Below, piece after piece: positions 15,179 through 24,640 of a DNA stretch of 64,000 nucleotides. Numbering within the stretch: position 1 is the stretch's first letter; every line of letters starts with the position of its first letter. This DNA is from an uncultured Gammaproteobacteria bacterium (GTDB lineage: Bacteria; Pseudomonadota; Gammaproteobacteria; Pseudomonadales; Pseudomonadaceae): positions 1 to 64,000 of the forward strand of contig CALZAE010000001.1 of the NCBI GenBank assembly GCA_945612235.1, given 5' to 3'. The position numbers and the translations under genes are program-made. Under the pieces are notes generated by a model that saw nothing but the letters and a program-made list of their open reading frames with translations, was not told where the DNA came from and made no database searches.

Positions 15179-17578
15179 CTAGACTATCGTCTCAGAAGAG
15201 GGCGCATCAGTACTTGCCGCCTTCTTCACTTGAACTAAACGCTTAGAACGATTAAACCAGCTCGCCAATGCAGGCAAAATGATAATAGCGCCAAACACGT
15301 TAACCAAGAACATAAAGGCTAATAAAATACCCATATCAGCTTGGAACTTCAGGGGCGCAAACGCCCAAGTACCCACACCAATGGACATGGTAATAGCGGT
15401 AAACAGTGAAGCGGTACCACGCTGCACCATCGCCTGATAAAAGGCTTCGCGCAGATCACGGCCCTCAGCCAGTTCATGCTGCAGCCGCTCATAGATATAG
15501 ATGCCGTAATCCACCCCGACCCCCACACCTAAAGCCAGCACCGGTAAAGTAGAGACTTTTAAGCCAATGCCCAGTGAGGCCATCAGCGCGTTACAGAATG
15601 TCGCAACCACTGCCAACGGCATGATGATACACAGCACTGCGCGGAACGAGCGGAAGGTCAACCAGCAAAACAAAGCCACCGATGCCAAGAGCGCACCATG
15701 CATTTGTACTTCTGCTTTTTTCACCGCTTCGTTCGATGCAGACTGCACACCCACGTTACCACCGGCCAGCTTAAACTCAACTTTAGGCTCATCAATATCA
15801 GCAATGATATCTTCAACGCGGTCCACTACACGGCTGACTAACTCACCCTGGTGGTTGGCCAGATACAGCACCACTTGCATGGTTTTACAGCCTTCAACGA
15901 CCAGACCGTGCTCACTGGAAAACGCCTGTGAACCCGCACGCAAACCGCGGCCTGAACCGGGGATCGCTGCCCAACGTGGGTTACCTTCGTTATTACCGGC
16001 AATGGTCACTTTACCCATACCCGCAACACTGGCGACCGACTGTACACCTAAAATACTGCGCGAGTGGAAATCAAGTTTTTCAACCGCACGCATCACATCA
16101 GGATCCAAGCACGCATCGCCATCGGGTGCGGCTGTTTCAACATATACGGTGAGCAGATCTAAACCCACTGAGTAACGGTTCACGATATTGGTATTGTCGA
16201 GGTTATAACGCGATTCAGCACGCAACTCAGGCGCACCTGTGCCCACATCACCAACCACCAAATCACGGCTTTTCCACGCTCCACCGACCAGCAACACTAA
16301 GCTGACCGTAAAGATGACAAAAGCCACACCAGGACGTGTTACAGCAGAGACCCACCACCATATTTTATGGTGCTGCGTTGCATTATCTTGAGTGACAACG
16401 CCAGCAGAGCGCTCCAACTGCAAATGAGACAAAATAATAGGCAGCATCATTTTATTGGTGATAATCATCAATAAAACACCCAAACATGCAGTCACACCCA
16501 ACTCATGCACGATGGGAATATCAATCAACATAATCACGCCAAAACCGAGCGCATTCATCAGCAGAGCCAGCGCACCCGGCACAAAAATCTTACAGAACGC
16601 TGAGTGTGATGCTTGCATTGATGTTTTACCCACCATCACATCTTGCTTCCAAGCATTGGTCATTTGTACCGCATGGGATACACCAATAGAGAAAATCAAG
16701 AAGGGTACCAAAATGGACATTGGGTCAATACCCATCCCCATCAAGCGCAATAGACCTATCAGCCACACCACCGGCAGCATAGCTACAATCAGCGACACAA
16801 TCGTTAGCTTGACTGAGCGAGTATACAGCCACAGTAAAATAGTCGTAATAACAAATGCGATCAAGAAAAACCACATCACATCAATCAGACCATCCACCAC
16901 ATCACCGGTCAGTTTCGAGAAGCCTACGATATCAATGGCAATATCATCACTTTCAAAGGTGCTACGAATTTTTTCTAACTGACGAGAGATTTCCACGTAC
17001 GACACTTGCTCGCCGGTATCGGGATTAATCTCTTGTAGGTCTGCACGCACCATCGCAGCGCTAAGATCGTTGGCCACGAGCTGACCAATTTGCCCAGAAC
17101 GCTCAGTATTACGGCGCACTTGCTGTAGGTCTTTATCCGTCCCACTAAAGTGCGGTGGCACGACCACATCACCGATATAACCTTGTTCTGTCACTTCAAT
17201 GTAGCGCACATCTGGCGTAAACAAAGAACTTACACTGGCACGGCGTACACCGGGAATAAAGAAGACTTCATCAGTCACTTTGCGCAACGCCTCAAGGAAC
17301 TGGGCGTTATAAATATCGCCTTCACCTTTCCAGCGCACGCTGACTAAAACGTTATTCGCCCCAGAAAACGTTTCACTATAATGCAAAAAGTTTTTCATAA
17401 AGGGGTGATTGACAGGAATCTGCTTATTAAAACCAGGGTCCAGTCGAATACCGGTCGCACTGTAACCCAGCGCGATGGTGATCAAGATAAACAGCGCCAT
17501 TAAAGGTCGGCGCCAAGCAAGTAGGTTATCGGCTGACCACCCCACCACTCTCTGAATTTTAGATTGCTGGTTACTCAT
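15179..17578 (-). CDS. MMPL/RND-family transporter
   Basis: A 799-residue RND-superfamily protein of the MMPL (hopanoid/lipid exporter, SSD-containing) type: a TM helix near residue 27, a large periplasmic loop, a TM cluster around 230-400, then a second loop and TM cluster near 610-780. Such proteins move hydrophobic substrates such as hopanoids and sterols between inner membrane and periplasm. The start at 17578 has GGAG at ideal spacing; an ATG two codons upstream sits on the Shine-Dalgarno. It follows the YCF48 gene by 9 bases. With the DUF1302 and DUF1329 proteins of this cluster it may form a steroid import route; that role is inferred. Confidence 0.85.
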   Translation of the reverse strand: MSNQQSKIQRVVGWSADNLLAWRRPLMALFILITIALGYSATGIRLDPGFNKQIPVNHPFMKNFLHYSETFSGANNVLVSVRWKGEGDIYNAQFLEALRKVTDEVFFIPGVRRASVSSLFTPDVRYIEVTEQGYIGDVVVPPHFSGTDKDLQQVRRNTERSGQIGQLVANDLSAAMVRADLQEINPDTGEQVSYVEISRQLEKIRSTFESDDIAIDIVGFSKLTGDVVDGLIDVMWFFLIAFVITTILLWLYTRSVKLTIVSLIVAMLPVVWLIGLLRLMGMGIDPMSILVPFLIFSIGVSHAVQMTNAWKQDVMVGKTSMQASHSAFCKIFVPGALALLMNALGFGVIMLIDIPIVHELGVTACLGVLLMIITNKMMLPIILSHLQLERSAGVVTQDNATQHHKIWWWVSAVTRPGVAFVIFTVSLVLLVGGAWKSRDLVVGDVGTGAPELRAESRYNLDNTNIVNRYSVGLDLLTVYVETAAPDGDACLDPDVMRAVEKLDFHSRSILGVQSVASVAGMGKVTIAGNNEGNPRWAAIPGSGRGLRAGSQAFSSEHGLVVEGCKTMQVVLYLANHQGELVSRVVDRVEDIIADIDEPKVEFKLAGGNVGVQSASNEAVKKAEVQMHGALLASVALFCWLTFRSFRAVLCIIMPLAVVATFCNALMASLGIGLKVSTLPVLALGVGVGVDYGIYIYERLQHELAEGRDLREAFYQAMVQRGTASLFTAITMSIGVGTWAFAPLKFQADMGILLAFMFLVNVFGAIIILPALASWFNRSKRLVQVKKAASTDAPSSETIV

Positions 17579-17587
17579 GGTCATCTC

Positions 17588-18562
17588 CTATTTACTCCAT
17601 GCCGCCAAGTGAGCTTGATAGCTCTGCATTAAACCGCGCTGTCCAGCGACAACAACGTGACCTGAGGGTAAAACCACCGCTGAGGTCAGCGTACCTAAAC
17701 CTCCGACATTACTTGTATTAACCAACTCACCTTGATCATTAATAGAAACCAAAATACCGGCCGTACCAACGATCACCATGCGCTTACCATTCTCTGATAC
17801 AGCATGCCCATACAGGGGCAACTCACTGCCAATATCCACTTGGTTCCACTGTTCGCCATTGTCATTGCTAAAAAACACATGGCCGCGCATGCCATAAGCA
17901 ATCCAACGCGTACCATTTAAATGAGAGACCCCAAATAATGAGCCCTGATAAAAGGGATCTAACTTATCCCACGACTCACCTGCATCGAGGCTGCGCAAGA
18001 CCAAGCCCATTTCACCGACCATAATGCGCACATCGCCTTCGCCACCATCCATAGCACTCAAATGCTCACCAAAGAGGGGGAGTTCTTGAGCTGTAAAGTT
18101 GCGTCCTGCATCATCCGAGACTAAAAACTTGCCAAAGCTGCCATAAGCGAAAATGTGCTTACCGTCGGCACTCCAGGTGCCCATCAACGGCTCACCGGTT
18201 TCGGTGTCGCGCATGATCAGCTCCCAAGTGAGACCTGCATCTTCACTGCGCAGGATCACGCTGTCATGCCCCACTGCCAGCAACAAGGTATCGGACAGCG
18301 CGGTAATATCGGTTAAAGTGACGGGGACTTCATCATCACGATGGGTCTCCTTCCAAGTTTGGCCGTCGTTTTCACTGACCACAATGGTTCCACGCTCACC
18401 TACAGCAACCAACCGATCATTGACGGCGGTAATGTCGTTGAACTGGATGCGTCTGACATTGAAGTTCTCACTGTTTGTTTCATCATGCTCTCGGGGAGAG
18501 AACGCAAATAAAACAAGAGCAGCAACCATGACACAAAATGAATAGCTGATTAATCTGTACAC
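17588..18562 (-). CDS. YCF48-like beta-propeller protein with signal peptide
   Basis: A 324-residue protein. Residues 5-22 are a hydrophobic signal or anchor segment. The rest has five clear Asp-box repeats of the form S-x-D/N-x-G-x-x-W at about 63-70, 106-113, 149-156, 191-198 and 232-239, as in YCF48/BNR propellers. It should be a periplasmic scaffold or chaperone. It is co-transcribed with the MMPL transporter, a pairing that suggests they work in one envelope complex. A GTG start with GGGAGAG upstream was used. Confidence 0.82.
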   Translation of the reverse strand: MYRLISYSFCVMVAALVLFAFSPREHDETNSENFNVRRIQFNDITAVNDRLVAVGERGTIVVSENDGQTWKETHRDDEVPVTLTDITALSDTLLLAVGHDSVILRSEDAGLTWELIMRDTETGEPLMGTWSADGKHIFAYGSFGKFLVSDDAGRNFTAQELPLFGEHLSAMDGGEGDVRIMVGEMGLVLRSLDAGESWDKLDPFYQGSLFGVSHLNGTRWIAYGMRGHVFFSNDNGEQWNQVDIGSELPLYGHAVSENGKRMVIVGTAGILVSINDQGELVNTSNVGGLGTLTSAVVLPSGHVVVAGQRGLMQSYQAHLAAWSK

Positions 18563-18674
18563 GGAACTCTCCCGTTTAGAACTCTCACAGGTCTTGCCAA
18601 CCTAACCCGCGGAGCTCGATTTATCTTATTGTTCTAAGGGTTGACCCGATGGTGGTCTTGATCAGAAAACGGCG

Positions 18675-18692
18675 CATCGTTCAAATGGGTTA
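18675..18692 (-). promoter_or_regulatory. Degenerate copy of the steroid-regulon operator
   Basis: The coding strand reads TAACC-CATTTG-AACGATG. It matches the GACGATG arm in six of seven positions and the distal arm in three of five, in the same orientation as the other sites. It is 112 bases before the YCF48 start, farther than most, and no good -10 follows at 18-20 bases, so it is a weak candidate. Confidence 0.35.
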
Positions 18693-18767
18693 TATGCAAG
18701 CGATGCAAAAATAACGCGCAAAAAAGACAAATATTGCTGAGTAGACAAGGGCTTACTGGCAAAAATA

Positions 18768-18801
18768 AAAAACCGCCAATGCTATACATATGGCGGTTTT
18801 T
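18768..18801. terminator. Terminator at the end of the ring C/D operon
   Basis: AAAAACCGCCA pairs with TGGCGGTTTTT across a 12-base loop, 18 bases beyond the thiolase stop. It works for the minus-strand operon and could work in both directions. Confidence 0.88.
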
Positions 18802-18818
18802 GTGTATTGCTGGTTATG

Positions 18819-20024
18819 TTACTGAGGGATTTCAAATAATCCTGCAGCGCCCATACCGCCACCAATACACATTGAGACAACAACGTACTTAACCTTACGA
18901 CGACGCCCTTCCAGGAGCGCGTGACCGACCATTCGCGCACCACTCATACCAAAGGGATGGCCAACTGAGATCGCCCCGCCATTGACGTTGAGCTTATCGT
19001 TATCAATACCTAAGTGATCACGGCAATACAGAACCTGTGAAGCAAAGGCTTCGTTAATTTCCCACAAGCCAATATCTTCAACTTTCAGATTGAAGCGCTC
19101 CAGCAATTTAGGAATGGCATACACCGGGCCAATACCCATTTCTTCAGGCTCACAACCGGCCACAGCTACACCACGATAGATACCCAGTGGCTCAATACCT
19201 TGTTTGTCTGCTTCTTCACGCGACATCAACAAGCAGGCTGCTGCACCGTCAGAAAACTGTGAAGCATTACCAGCGGTAATATGCTGACCTTGGGCAACCC
19301 ACTCGCCATCTTTCCAGACAGTTTTCAAACCCTGCAGACCTTCCAGCGTAGTGCTGGGGCGGTTGCACTCATCACGATCGGCGACGACTTCTTTGTGGCC
19401 AGCTGCGGTACCGTCTTTTTCAAACAACTGCATATTGGCGGTTAATGGCACAATCTCATCGTCAAAACGACCGGCTTCTTGCGCCGCTGCGGTACGTTGC
19501 TGACTTTGCAGTGCATACTCGTCTTGCGCTTGACGGCTGATATTGTAACGCTCAGCAACAATTTCAGCGGTTTCGATCATTGGAATATAGGCTGCAGGCG
19601 CAACGGCCATGACGGCTTCAGAGCGTGCACGGTAGGCGTTTTTGTGTTTATTTTGCGTCAACGACAGTGATTCAACACCGCCACCAATCGCCACATCATA
19701 CTCACCCGTCATGATGCCTTTAGCCGCTTCGCTGATGGCCATTAAGCCTGAAGCACACATGCGATCGACCGCCATGCCCGCCACACTATTAGGCAAACCG
19801 CCCGTGTAAGCACTTAAACGGCCAATATTGTAGCCTTGGGTGCCCTGTTGCACGGCGCAACCCATGATCACATCGCCCACAAGCGCAGGATCAATACCGG
19901 CACGCTCAACCACCGCACGAATCACGTGACCACCGAGTACCGGTGCTTCAGTATCATTGAAGGAACCGCGAAATGATTTGGTCAGCGCGGTACGCGCCGT
20001 AGAGACAATAACAACTTCTTTCAT
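18819..20024 (-). CDS. Acetyl-CoA acyltransferase (thiolase)
   Basis: A 401-residue thiolase with the full catalytic set: Cys90 in DRMCASG, the His of [10 protein letters not shown] and the second Cys in SMCIGGGMG. It should cleave a 3-ketoacyl-CoA. It differs from the FadA6-like thiolase at 24641 and closes the long operon. [11 protein letters not shown] is the family start; the 59 residues in frame upstream overlap the MaoC gene and are excluded, and AAGGAA precedes the ATG at 20024. A role in the last beta-oxidation turns of ring C/D products is inferred. Confidence 0.88.
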   Translation of the reverse strand: MKEVVIVSTARTALTKSFRGSFNDTEAPVLGGHVIRAVVERAGIDPALVGDVIMGCAVQQGTQGYNIGRLSAYTGGLPNSVAGMAVDRMCASGLMAISEAAKGIMTGEYDVAIGGGVESLSLTQNKHKNAYRARSEAVMAVAPAAYIPMIETAEIVAERYNISRQAQDEYALQSQQRTAAAQEAGRFDDEIVPLTANMQLFEKDGTAAGHKEVVADRDECNRPSTTLEGLQGLKTVWKDGEWVAQGQHITAGNASQFSDGAAACLLMSREEADKQGIEPLGIYRGVAVAGCEPEEMGIGPVYAIPKLLERFNLKVEDIGLWEINEAFASQVLYCRDHLGIDNDKLNVNGGAISVGHPFGMSGARMVGHALLEGRRRKVKYVVVSMCIGGGMGAAGLFEIPQ

Positions 20025-20034
20025 GGAAGATTCC

Positions 20035-20505
20035 TTAATCATTTGATACAAAAGTATAGCGGCTGATGGTATCCACCACGCACGCAGGTCGGTCACTGCC
20101 TTCAATCTCAATAGTGACCCGCACAACCACTTGCACCGCGCCATTGGCGAGGCTTTCCACACCTGTGACTTCACCGGCACCGCGAATGCGCGAGCCCACA
20201 ATCACGGGTGCAGGGAAACGAATACGATCGCAACCGTAGTTCACACCCATGGCTAAGTTTTCGACCGTCATCAACTGCGGTAAAAAATAATTCACCAAAG
20301 ATAAAGTCAAATAACCGTGCGCTACAGTGGCACCAAAAGGTCCATCTTTAGCACGCACAGGATCAACGTGAATCCACTGGTGATCACCGGTTGCATCAGC
20401 GAAGGTATCAATACGATCCTGCTCGATCAGCAACCAGTCGGTGGCACCCAAGGATTGACCTTGGGCATCGATTAAACTTTGTGTACTTGAAAAAACTGTA
20501 CTCAT
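20035..20505 (-). CDS. MaoC/NodN-type enoyl-CoA hydratase
   Basis: A 156-residue single hotdog protein with the hydratase-2 motif ATGDHQWIHVDPVRA; the Asp and His of this block are the catalytic pair. Proteins of this subfamily (Rv0130-like) are R-specific enoyl-CoA hydratases. It is placed between ipdF and the thiolase in the ring C/D operon, so hydration of a ring-C/D-derived enoyl-CoA is likely but unproven. Confidence 0.85.
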   Translation of the reverse strand: MSTVFSSTQSLIDAQGQSLGATDWLLIEQDRIDTFADATGDHQWIHVDPVRAKDGPFGATVAHGYLTLSLVNYFLPQLMTVENLAMGVNYGCDRIRFPAPVIVGSRIRGAGEVTGVESLANGAVQVVVRVTIEIEGSDRPACVVDTISRYTFVSND

Positions 20506-20536
20506 TATTGTTATTGCACCTCTTTAAGTGACAGTC

Positions 20537-21334
20537 TTAAGCTTGTTGCGAACTGCACGACAACACTTCACCCGTCATATAAGACGAATAATCGCTGGCT
20601 AAAAACATCATTACGTTCGCCACTTCCCACACTTCAGCGCCACGGCCATAAGCCTCGCGCGACTCCAACTCTTTAAGTAATTCTTCAGGAGCAGATTTAC
20701 GCAACATCGCATGCACAGCCAAAGATGGCGCTACAGCATTGATACGCACACCAAACTCAGCGGCTTCCAATGCCGCGCAACGGGTAAAGGCCATCACGCC
20801 CGCTTTAGCAGCGGCGTAGTGTGATTGCTCTTTTTGTGCACGCCAGCCCAATACCGAAGCGTTATTAATAATCGCCCCGCCATTACCGCGCTCTTTCATT
20901 TTTCTCAACATATAGCGCGTCATGCGCATGGTGCCATTGAGCGTGACATCCAATACTTTATTCCACTCACTGTCATCCATATCCAGCAATGCACAGGTCG
21001 TACCTAAACCGGCGTTATTAATCAGTACATCCACACCGCCGAGTTGTTCTTCAGCAAAATCAATCAGCGCTTGTACTTCGTCTTCATTGGTGACGTTGCA
21101 CAGCTTGCCCCAGACTTGATCTGAGCCGCTTTCTTCTTTGATTTTTGCCACTGACGCAGCGAGACGACCTTCGTGTACATCACTGATCACGATGCCACGG
21201 CAACCTTCTTCCATTGCTTTAGTCGCTGCTGCACCACCAATACCGACACCCGCAGCAGCAGTGATCAATACGGAGCGACCTTTTAACAGGCCATGTCCTG
21301 GCACATATGCTGGATTACGTGTTACATCATTCAT
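20537..21334 (-). CDS. ipdF: IpdF-like short-chain dehydrogenase
   Basis: A 265-residue SDR beginning with the unusual extension NPAYVPGHGLLKG. It has the cofactor motif TAAAGVGIGG (not the usual TGxxxGIG), NNASVLGWRAQKEQSHYAAAKAG at the active site and the end MTGEVLSCSSQQ. These features match IpdF (Rv3559c), which oxidises the 5-hydroxyl of the HIP-CoA series. As in Mycobacterium it adjoins ipdE1, here with 2 bases between the genes. Confidence 0.9.
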   Translation of the reverse strand: MNDVTRNPAYVPGHGLLKGRSVLITAAAGVGIGGAAATKAMEEGCRGIVISDVHEGRLAASVAKIKEESGSDQVWGKLCNVTNEDEVQALIDFAEEQLGGVDVLINNAGLGTTCALLDMDDSEWNKVLDVTLNGTMRMTRYMLRKMKERGNGGAIINNASVLGWRAQKEQSHYAAAKAGVMAFTRCAALEAAEFGVRINAVAPSLAVHAMLRKSAPEELLKELESREAYGRGAEVWEVANVMMFLASDYSSYMTGEVLSCSSQQA

Positions 21335-21336
21335 AA

Positions 21337-22521
21337 TTATCTGCCTTTTGCTTCTTTGGGCATGCCCAGACCGCGTTCAGCAATAATATTGCGCTGAATT
21401 TGGTTGGTACCGCCATAAATAGTGTCGGATCGAGTAAAGAGAAACAGGGACTGCAAGCGCGTCAAATTGTAGGGCGCACTGTCCATCATTTCGGCCTCAG
21501 GCCCTAAGATATCCATCGCCAAGGCACCTAAATTACGGTGCCAGCTCGACCAGTGCAGCTTGTACACCAAAGCTGAACTGTCTGGACCGCTGCGCTCATC
21601 ATTGGACAGCATGCGCATGGCGTTATAGCGCATCAAACGCAAACCTGTATGCGCTTCAGCCAAACGCTGACGCATCACCGGATCTTGCGCAGCACCGTTA
21701 TCGCGAGCAATGCGAATGATCTCATTGAGCTCATTTTGAAACTGCATCTGCTGACCTAGAGTTGAGACACCGCGCTCAAATCCAAGCAGCGCCATGGCAA
21801 TCGCCCAGCCTTCGCCCGGCTCACCCACCAAATCTTCAGCCACCGCATCATCAAAAAACACTTCGTTAAACTCAGATGTGCCAGTCAATTGCTCAATCGG
21901 GCAAACGGTGATCTCAGGCTGCTGCATCTTCACAAGAAAGAAGCCCAAACCACGGTGCGCAACCGAGTTGGGATCGGTGCGTGCAATCACAAAGCACCAA
22001 TCCGACTCATGCGCCAATGAGGTCCAGATTTTCTGACCGGTAATACGCCACCGTCCAAGTGCCTCGTCGTACACTGCACGGGTGCGTACATTAGCCAAGT
22101 CAGAACCAGCTGATGGCTCAGAATAACCCTGACACCACAGCTCTGTACCATTCAAAATACCAGGTAGGTACTTAGCTTTTTGCGCTTCAGAACCAAAGGC
22201 AATTAAAGTTGGCGCAGTTAGGCCCTCGCCAATATGCCCAACACGACCTGGTGCGCCAGCGCGCGCGTATTCTTCAGCAAAAATGACTTGCTGCTCAATC
22301 GAGGCTCCGCGCCCGCCATACTCTTTAGGTAAGCCAATGCCTACCCAGCGACCTTCGGCCAACTTCTGCTCCCAACGCTGACGCTCTTTGGGGAACATAT
22401 GTTCATCGCCGGGGCCACCACGAAACTTGAGGTGTTCAAACTCACCGCATAAATTGGCTTGCAGCCAGTTGGCGATTTCCTCGCGAAAACGCTCATCTTC
22501 AGCACTAAAAGTCAGTTTCAT
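21337..22521 (-). CDS. ipdE1: Acyl-CoA dehydrogenase, catalytic subunit (IpdE1/FadE30-like)
   Basis: A 394-residue acyl-CoA dehydrogenase with YSEPSAGSDLANVRTRA, LLGFERGVSTLG (candidate catalytic Glu region) and YGGTNQIQRNIIAERGLGMP. It is adjacent to ipdF, as FadE30 is in Mycobacterium, where IpdE1-IpdE2 desaturates HIP-CoA ring C intermediates. Its start overlaps the end of the partner gene at 22518 by 4 bases (ATGA), typical of stoichiometric subunits. Confidence 0.86.
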   Translation of the reverse strand: MKLTFSAEDERFREEIANWLQANLCGEFEHLKFRGGPGDEHMFPKERQRWEQKLAEGRWVGIGLPKEYGGRGASIEQQVIFAEEYARAGAPGRVGHIGEGLTAPTLIAFGSEAQKAKYLPGILNGTELWCQGYSEPSAGSDLANVRTRAVYDEALGRWRITGQKIWTSLAHESDWCFVIARTDPNSVAHRGLGFFLVKMQQPEITVCPIEQLTGTSEFNEVFFDDAVAEDLVGEPGEGWAIAMALLGFERGVSTLGQQMQFQNELNEIIRIARDNGAAQDPVMRQRLAEAHTGLRLMRYNAMRMLSNDERSGPDSSALVYKLHWSSWHRNLGALAMDILGPEAEMMDSAPYNLTRLQSLFLFTRSDTIYGGTNQIQRNIIAERGLGMPKEAKGR

Positions 22522-23714
22522 GAGGCATCCTCCGAGTCCAATAACATCGCTGCAATCAATTCACGTTGTGCGGCACCATGACCTAAATACAGCTCACTGG
22601 CTTTAGCGCGCTTAAAGTACAACTGAATATCATACTCTGCGGTAAAGCCCACACCACCAAACAACTGCAATGCGTTACCTGCGTTATAAAAAGCACTGTC
22701 TGAGCAATAGCCTTTAGCCATAGCTGCAGCTTCTTCAAGCTCAGCAGCTAAAACTGGATCACCTTCTGGCGCCAATACTTCACTGGCTACACAAGCTGCG
22801 TAATACACTGCTGAACAGGCCACTTCGGCTTTGAGCTTCATATCTGCAGCTTTATGCTTAACCGCCTGATAGCTGGCAATTGCGCGCCCAAACTGCTCGC
22901 GCTCCATGGTGTAGTCCACGGCCATCTCTAAGGTTTTCGCAGCAATACCTGATTGCTCAGCCGCTAAAGCAATTTTTGCTAAAGCCAAGGTTTTTTGTAG
23001 CTGTGGCCACGCCTGACCTTCCTCACCTAAACGCATATCCGTAGCAACTGCTACGGCGTTCAAACTGATTTTAGCTTGGCGGCGGGTTTGATCCATGCTT
23101 GGTGTCCAAGTCGCGTCAACGCCTGCGGTATTGGCAGGTACAGCAAACAAAGACACACCTTGGGTACCACTTGAACCGGGAGCGCGTGCGGCAATAATCA
23201 ACAGATCAGCCGTATCACCATCGAGCACATAGCTGAACTCACCATCCAGCACATAACCGCTGTCGTTCGCCTGATAGGTCGCTGAGATGGCTTGCGCACC
23301 CCAAGTGCCACCCATACGCGCCGTTTGCGGGCCGGTCCAGGCTAATGTTGCCGTGCATGAACCTTCAGCAATGGCAGGCAAGAGCTGCTGCTTTTGTGCA
23401 TCTGAAGCAGAAAGCACAATTGCATTGGTAGCAAAGGCTGTTGTCGCCAAAAAAGGCGAACACAATAATGTACGTCCCATTTGCTCAAGCACGATGGCCA
23501 GGTAGACATAACTCATACCTAAGCCACCGTATTCCTCAGGAATAGTGATCGCCTGCAAACACAACTCATTACATAAACGCTGCCAAACCGCGGGATCGTA
23601 ACTTGCCGCCTGTGTCATCGCCTCGCGTACTTGCTGCGGGCTGGACACATCCGCCAAAAAGGCTTGGGCACTTTCGCGAACCATGTATTGTTCGTCAGTT
23701 AATCTAAATTCCAT
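22518..23714 (-). CDS. ipdE2: Acyl-CoA dehydrogenase, non-catalytic partner (IpdE2-like)
   Basis: A 398-residue acyl-CoA dehydrogenase fold in which the ER motif is missing (LALAKIALAAEQSGIAAK) and the C-terminal loop reads FGGVGFTAEYDIQLYFKRAK. It is translationally coupled to the catalytic subunit at 21337-22521. The pair fits the IpdE1-IpdE2 heteromer. It is longer than mycobacterial IpdE2, so the equivalence is by partner and operon rather than length. Confidence 0.78.
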   Translation of the reverse strand: MEFRLTDEQYMVRESAQAFLADVSSPQQVREAMTQAASYDPAVWQRLCNELCLQAITIPEEYGGLGMSYVYLAIVLEQMGRTLLCSPFLATTAFATNAIVLSASDAQKQQLLPAIAEGSCTATLAWTGPQTARMGGTWGAQAISATYQANDSGYVLDGEFSYVLDGDTADLLIIAARAPGSSGTQGVSLFAVPANTAGVDATWTPSMDQTRRQAKISLNAVAVATDMRLGEEGQAWPQLQKTLALAKIALAAEQSGIAAKTLEMAVDYTMEREQFGRAIASYQAVKHKAADMKLKAEVACSAVYYAACVASEVLAPEGDPVLAAELEEAAAMAKGYCSDSAFYNAGNALQLFGGVGFTAEYDIQLYFKRAKASELYLGHGAAQRELIAAMLLDSEDAS

Positions 23715-23729
23715 GAGACGCCTCCGGTT

Positions 23730-24614
23730 TTAGGTTCCGTACACTTTCTGCGCTGGGATCTCTTTGGCCAGCAGGGTTTGCATCGCTTCACCCACTTCAG
23801 CCGGTGCCCAACGCGCACCCTTATCAACGCCTTCAGTGGAGCGCCAGCCATCACCAATAGAAATTTTTCCGCCTTCGGCCTCAAAAATACGCCCCGTAAC
23901 CTCACTGGAGGCATCTGATGCTAACCATGCAAACAAGGACGACACATTTTCCGGTGCCCAATAGTCAAAACTACCATCGGTCGGCGCAGCCATACGTGTG
24001 GCCATCGCTTCAACGGCTGTAGTCATACCTGTGCGGGCTGCCGGTGCTACAGCGTTTGCCGTGATGCCGTAGCGTCCTAACTCCGCCGCCTGGTTCAAGG
24101 TCAGTGCAGCAATACCGGCTTTTGCCGCCGCATAGTTGGATTGACCAATCGAGCCTTGCAGACCCGCACCTGACGTGGTGTTGAGGATACGTCCGCTAAC
24201 GGGCTTGCCTGCTTTAGACTGGTTGCGCCAGTACTGCACAGCGTGTGAGGTGATGCAAAAGTGGCCTTTTAAATGCACACTCATAATCGCATCCCAGTCG
24301 GCTTCACTCATCGAAGCAAACATGCGGTCGCGGTTGATTCCAGCGTTATTCAAAACAACATGTAAATCACCCCAGGTATCAATGGCTTGCTGCACCGCAC
24401 GCGCACTGTCTTCATAGTTGGTGATATCTGAAGTGTTCACCGCCGCTTGACCACCAGCGGCAACAATCTCATCTACGACGGCTTGCGCAGCGCTTTCATT
24501 AATATCGTTCACTAATACACATGCGCCTTCAGCAGCAAATACACGCGCGTGTGCTGCACCTAAACCACCACCTGCGCCGGTAATAATCACAACGCGTTTA
24601 TCTAAAATACCCAT
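23730..24614 (-). CDS. Short-chain dehydrogenase, MFE-2/Rv3548c-like
   Basis: A 294-residue SDR with TGAGGGLGAAHARVFAAEG, NNAGINRDRMFASMSEADWD, LKGHFCITSHAVQYWRNQ and SGAGLQGSIGQSNYAAAKAG. These are hallmarks of the 3-hydroxyacyl-CoA dehydrogenase domain of peroxisomal multifunctional enzyme 2 and relatives (Hsd4A, Rv3548c). It probably oxidises a 3-hydroxyacyl-CoA made in ring C/D degradation. An alternative GTG lies two codons upstream; AGGA spacing favours the ATG at 24614. Confidence 0.83.
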   Translation of the reverse strand: MGILDKRVVIITGAGGGLGAAHARVFAAEGACVLVNDINESAAQAVVDEIVAAGGQAAVNTSDITNYEDSARAVQQAIDTWGDLHVVLNNAGINRDRMFASMSEADWDAIMSVHLKGHFCITSHAVQYWRNQSKAGKPVSGRILNTTSGAGLQGSIGQSNYAAAKAGIAALTLNQAAELGRYGITANAVAPAARTGMTTAVEAMATRMAAPTDGSFDYWAPENVSSLFAWLASDASSEVTGRIFEAEGGKISIGDGWRSTEGVDKGARWAPAEVGEAMQTLLAKEIPAQKVYGT

Positions 24615-24640
24615 GCTCACTTATCCTCTTATTTTTGTGC

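Noticed and set aside
15567-16175. A 202-codon open frame on the plus strand
   Set aside because: Antisense to the MMPL transporter with Ser/Thr/Pro-rich low-complexity translation; no start signal.
18675-18692. Full-confidence operator for the YCF48-MMPL unit
   Set aside because: Kept only as a weak feature: distal arm poor, spacing to the gene long and no convincing -10 box.
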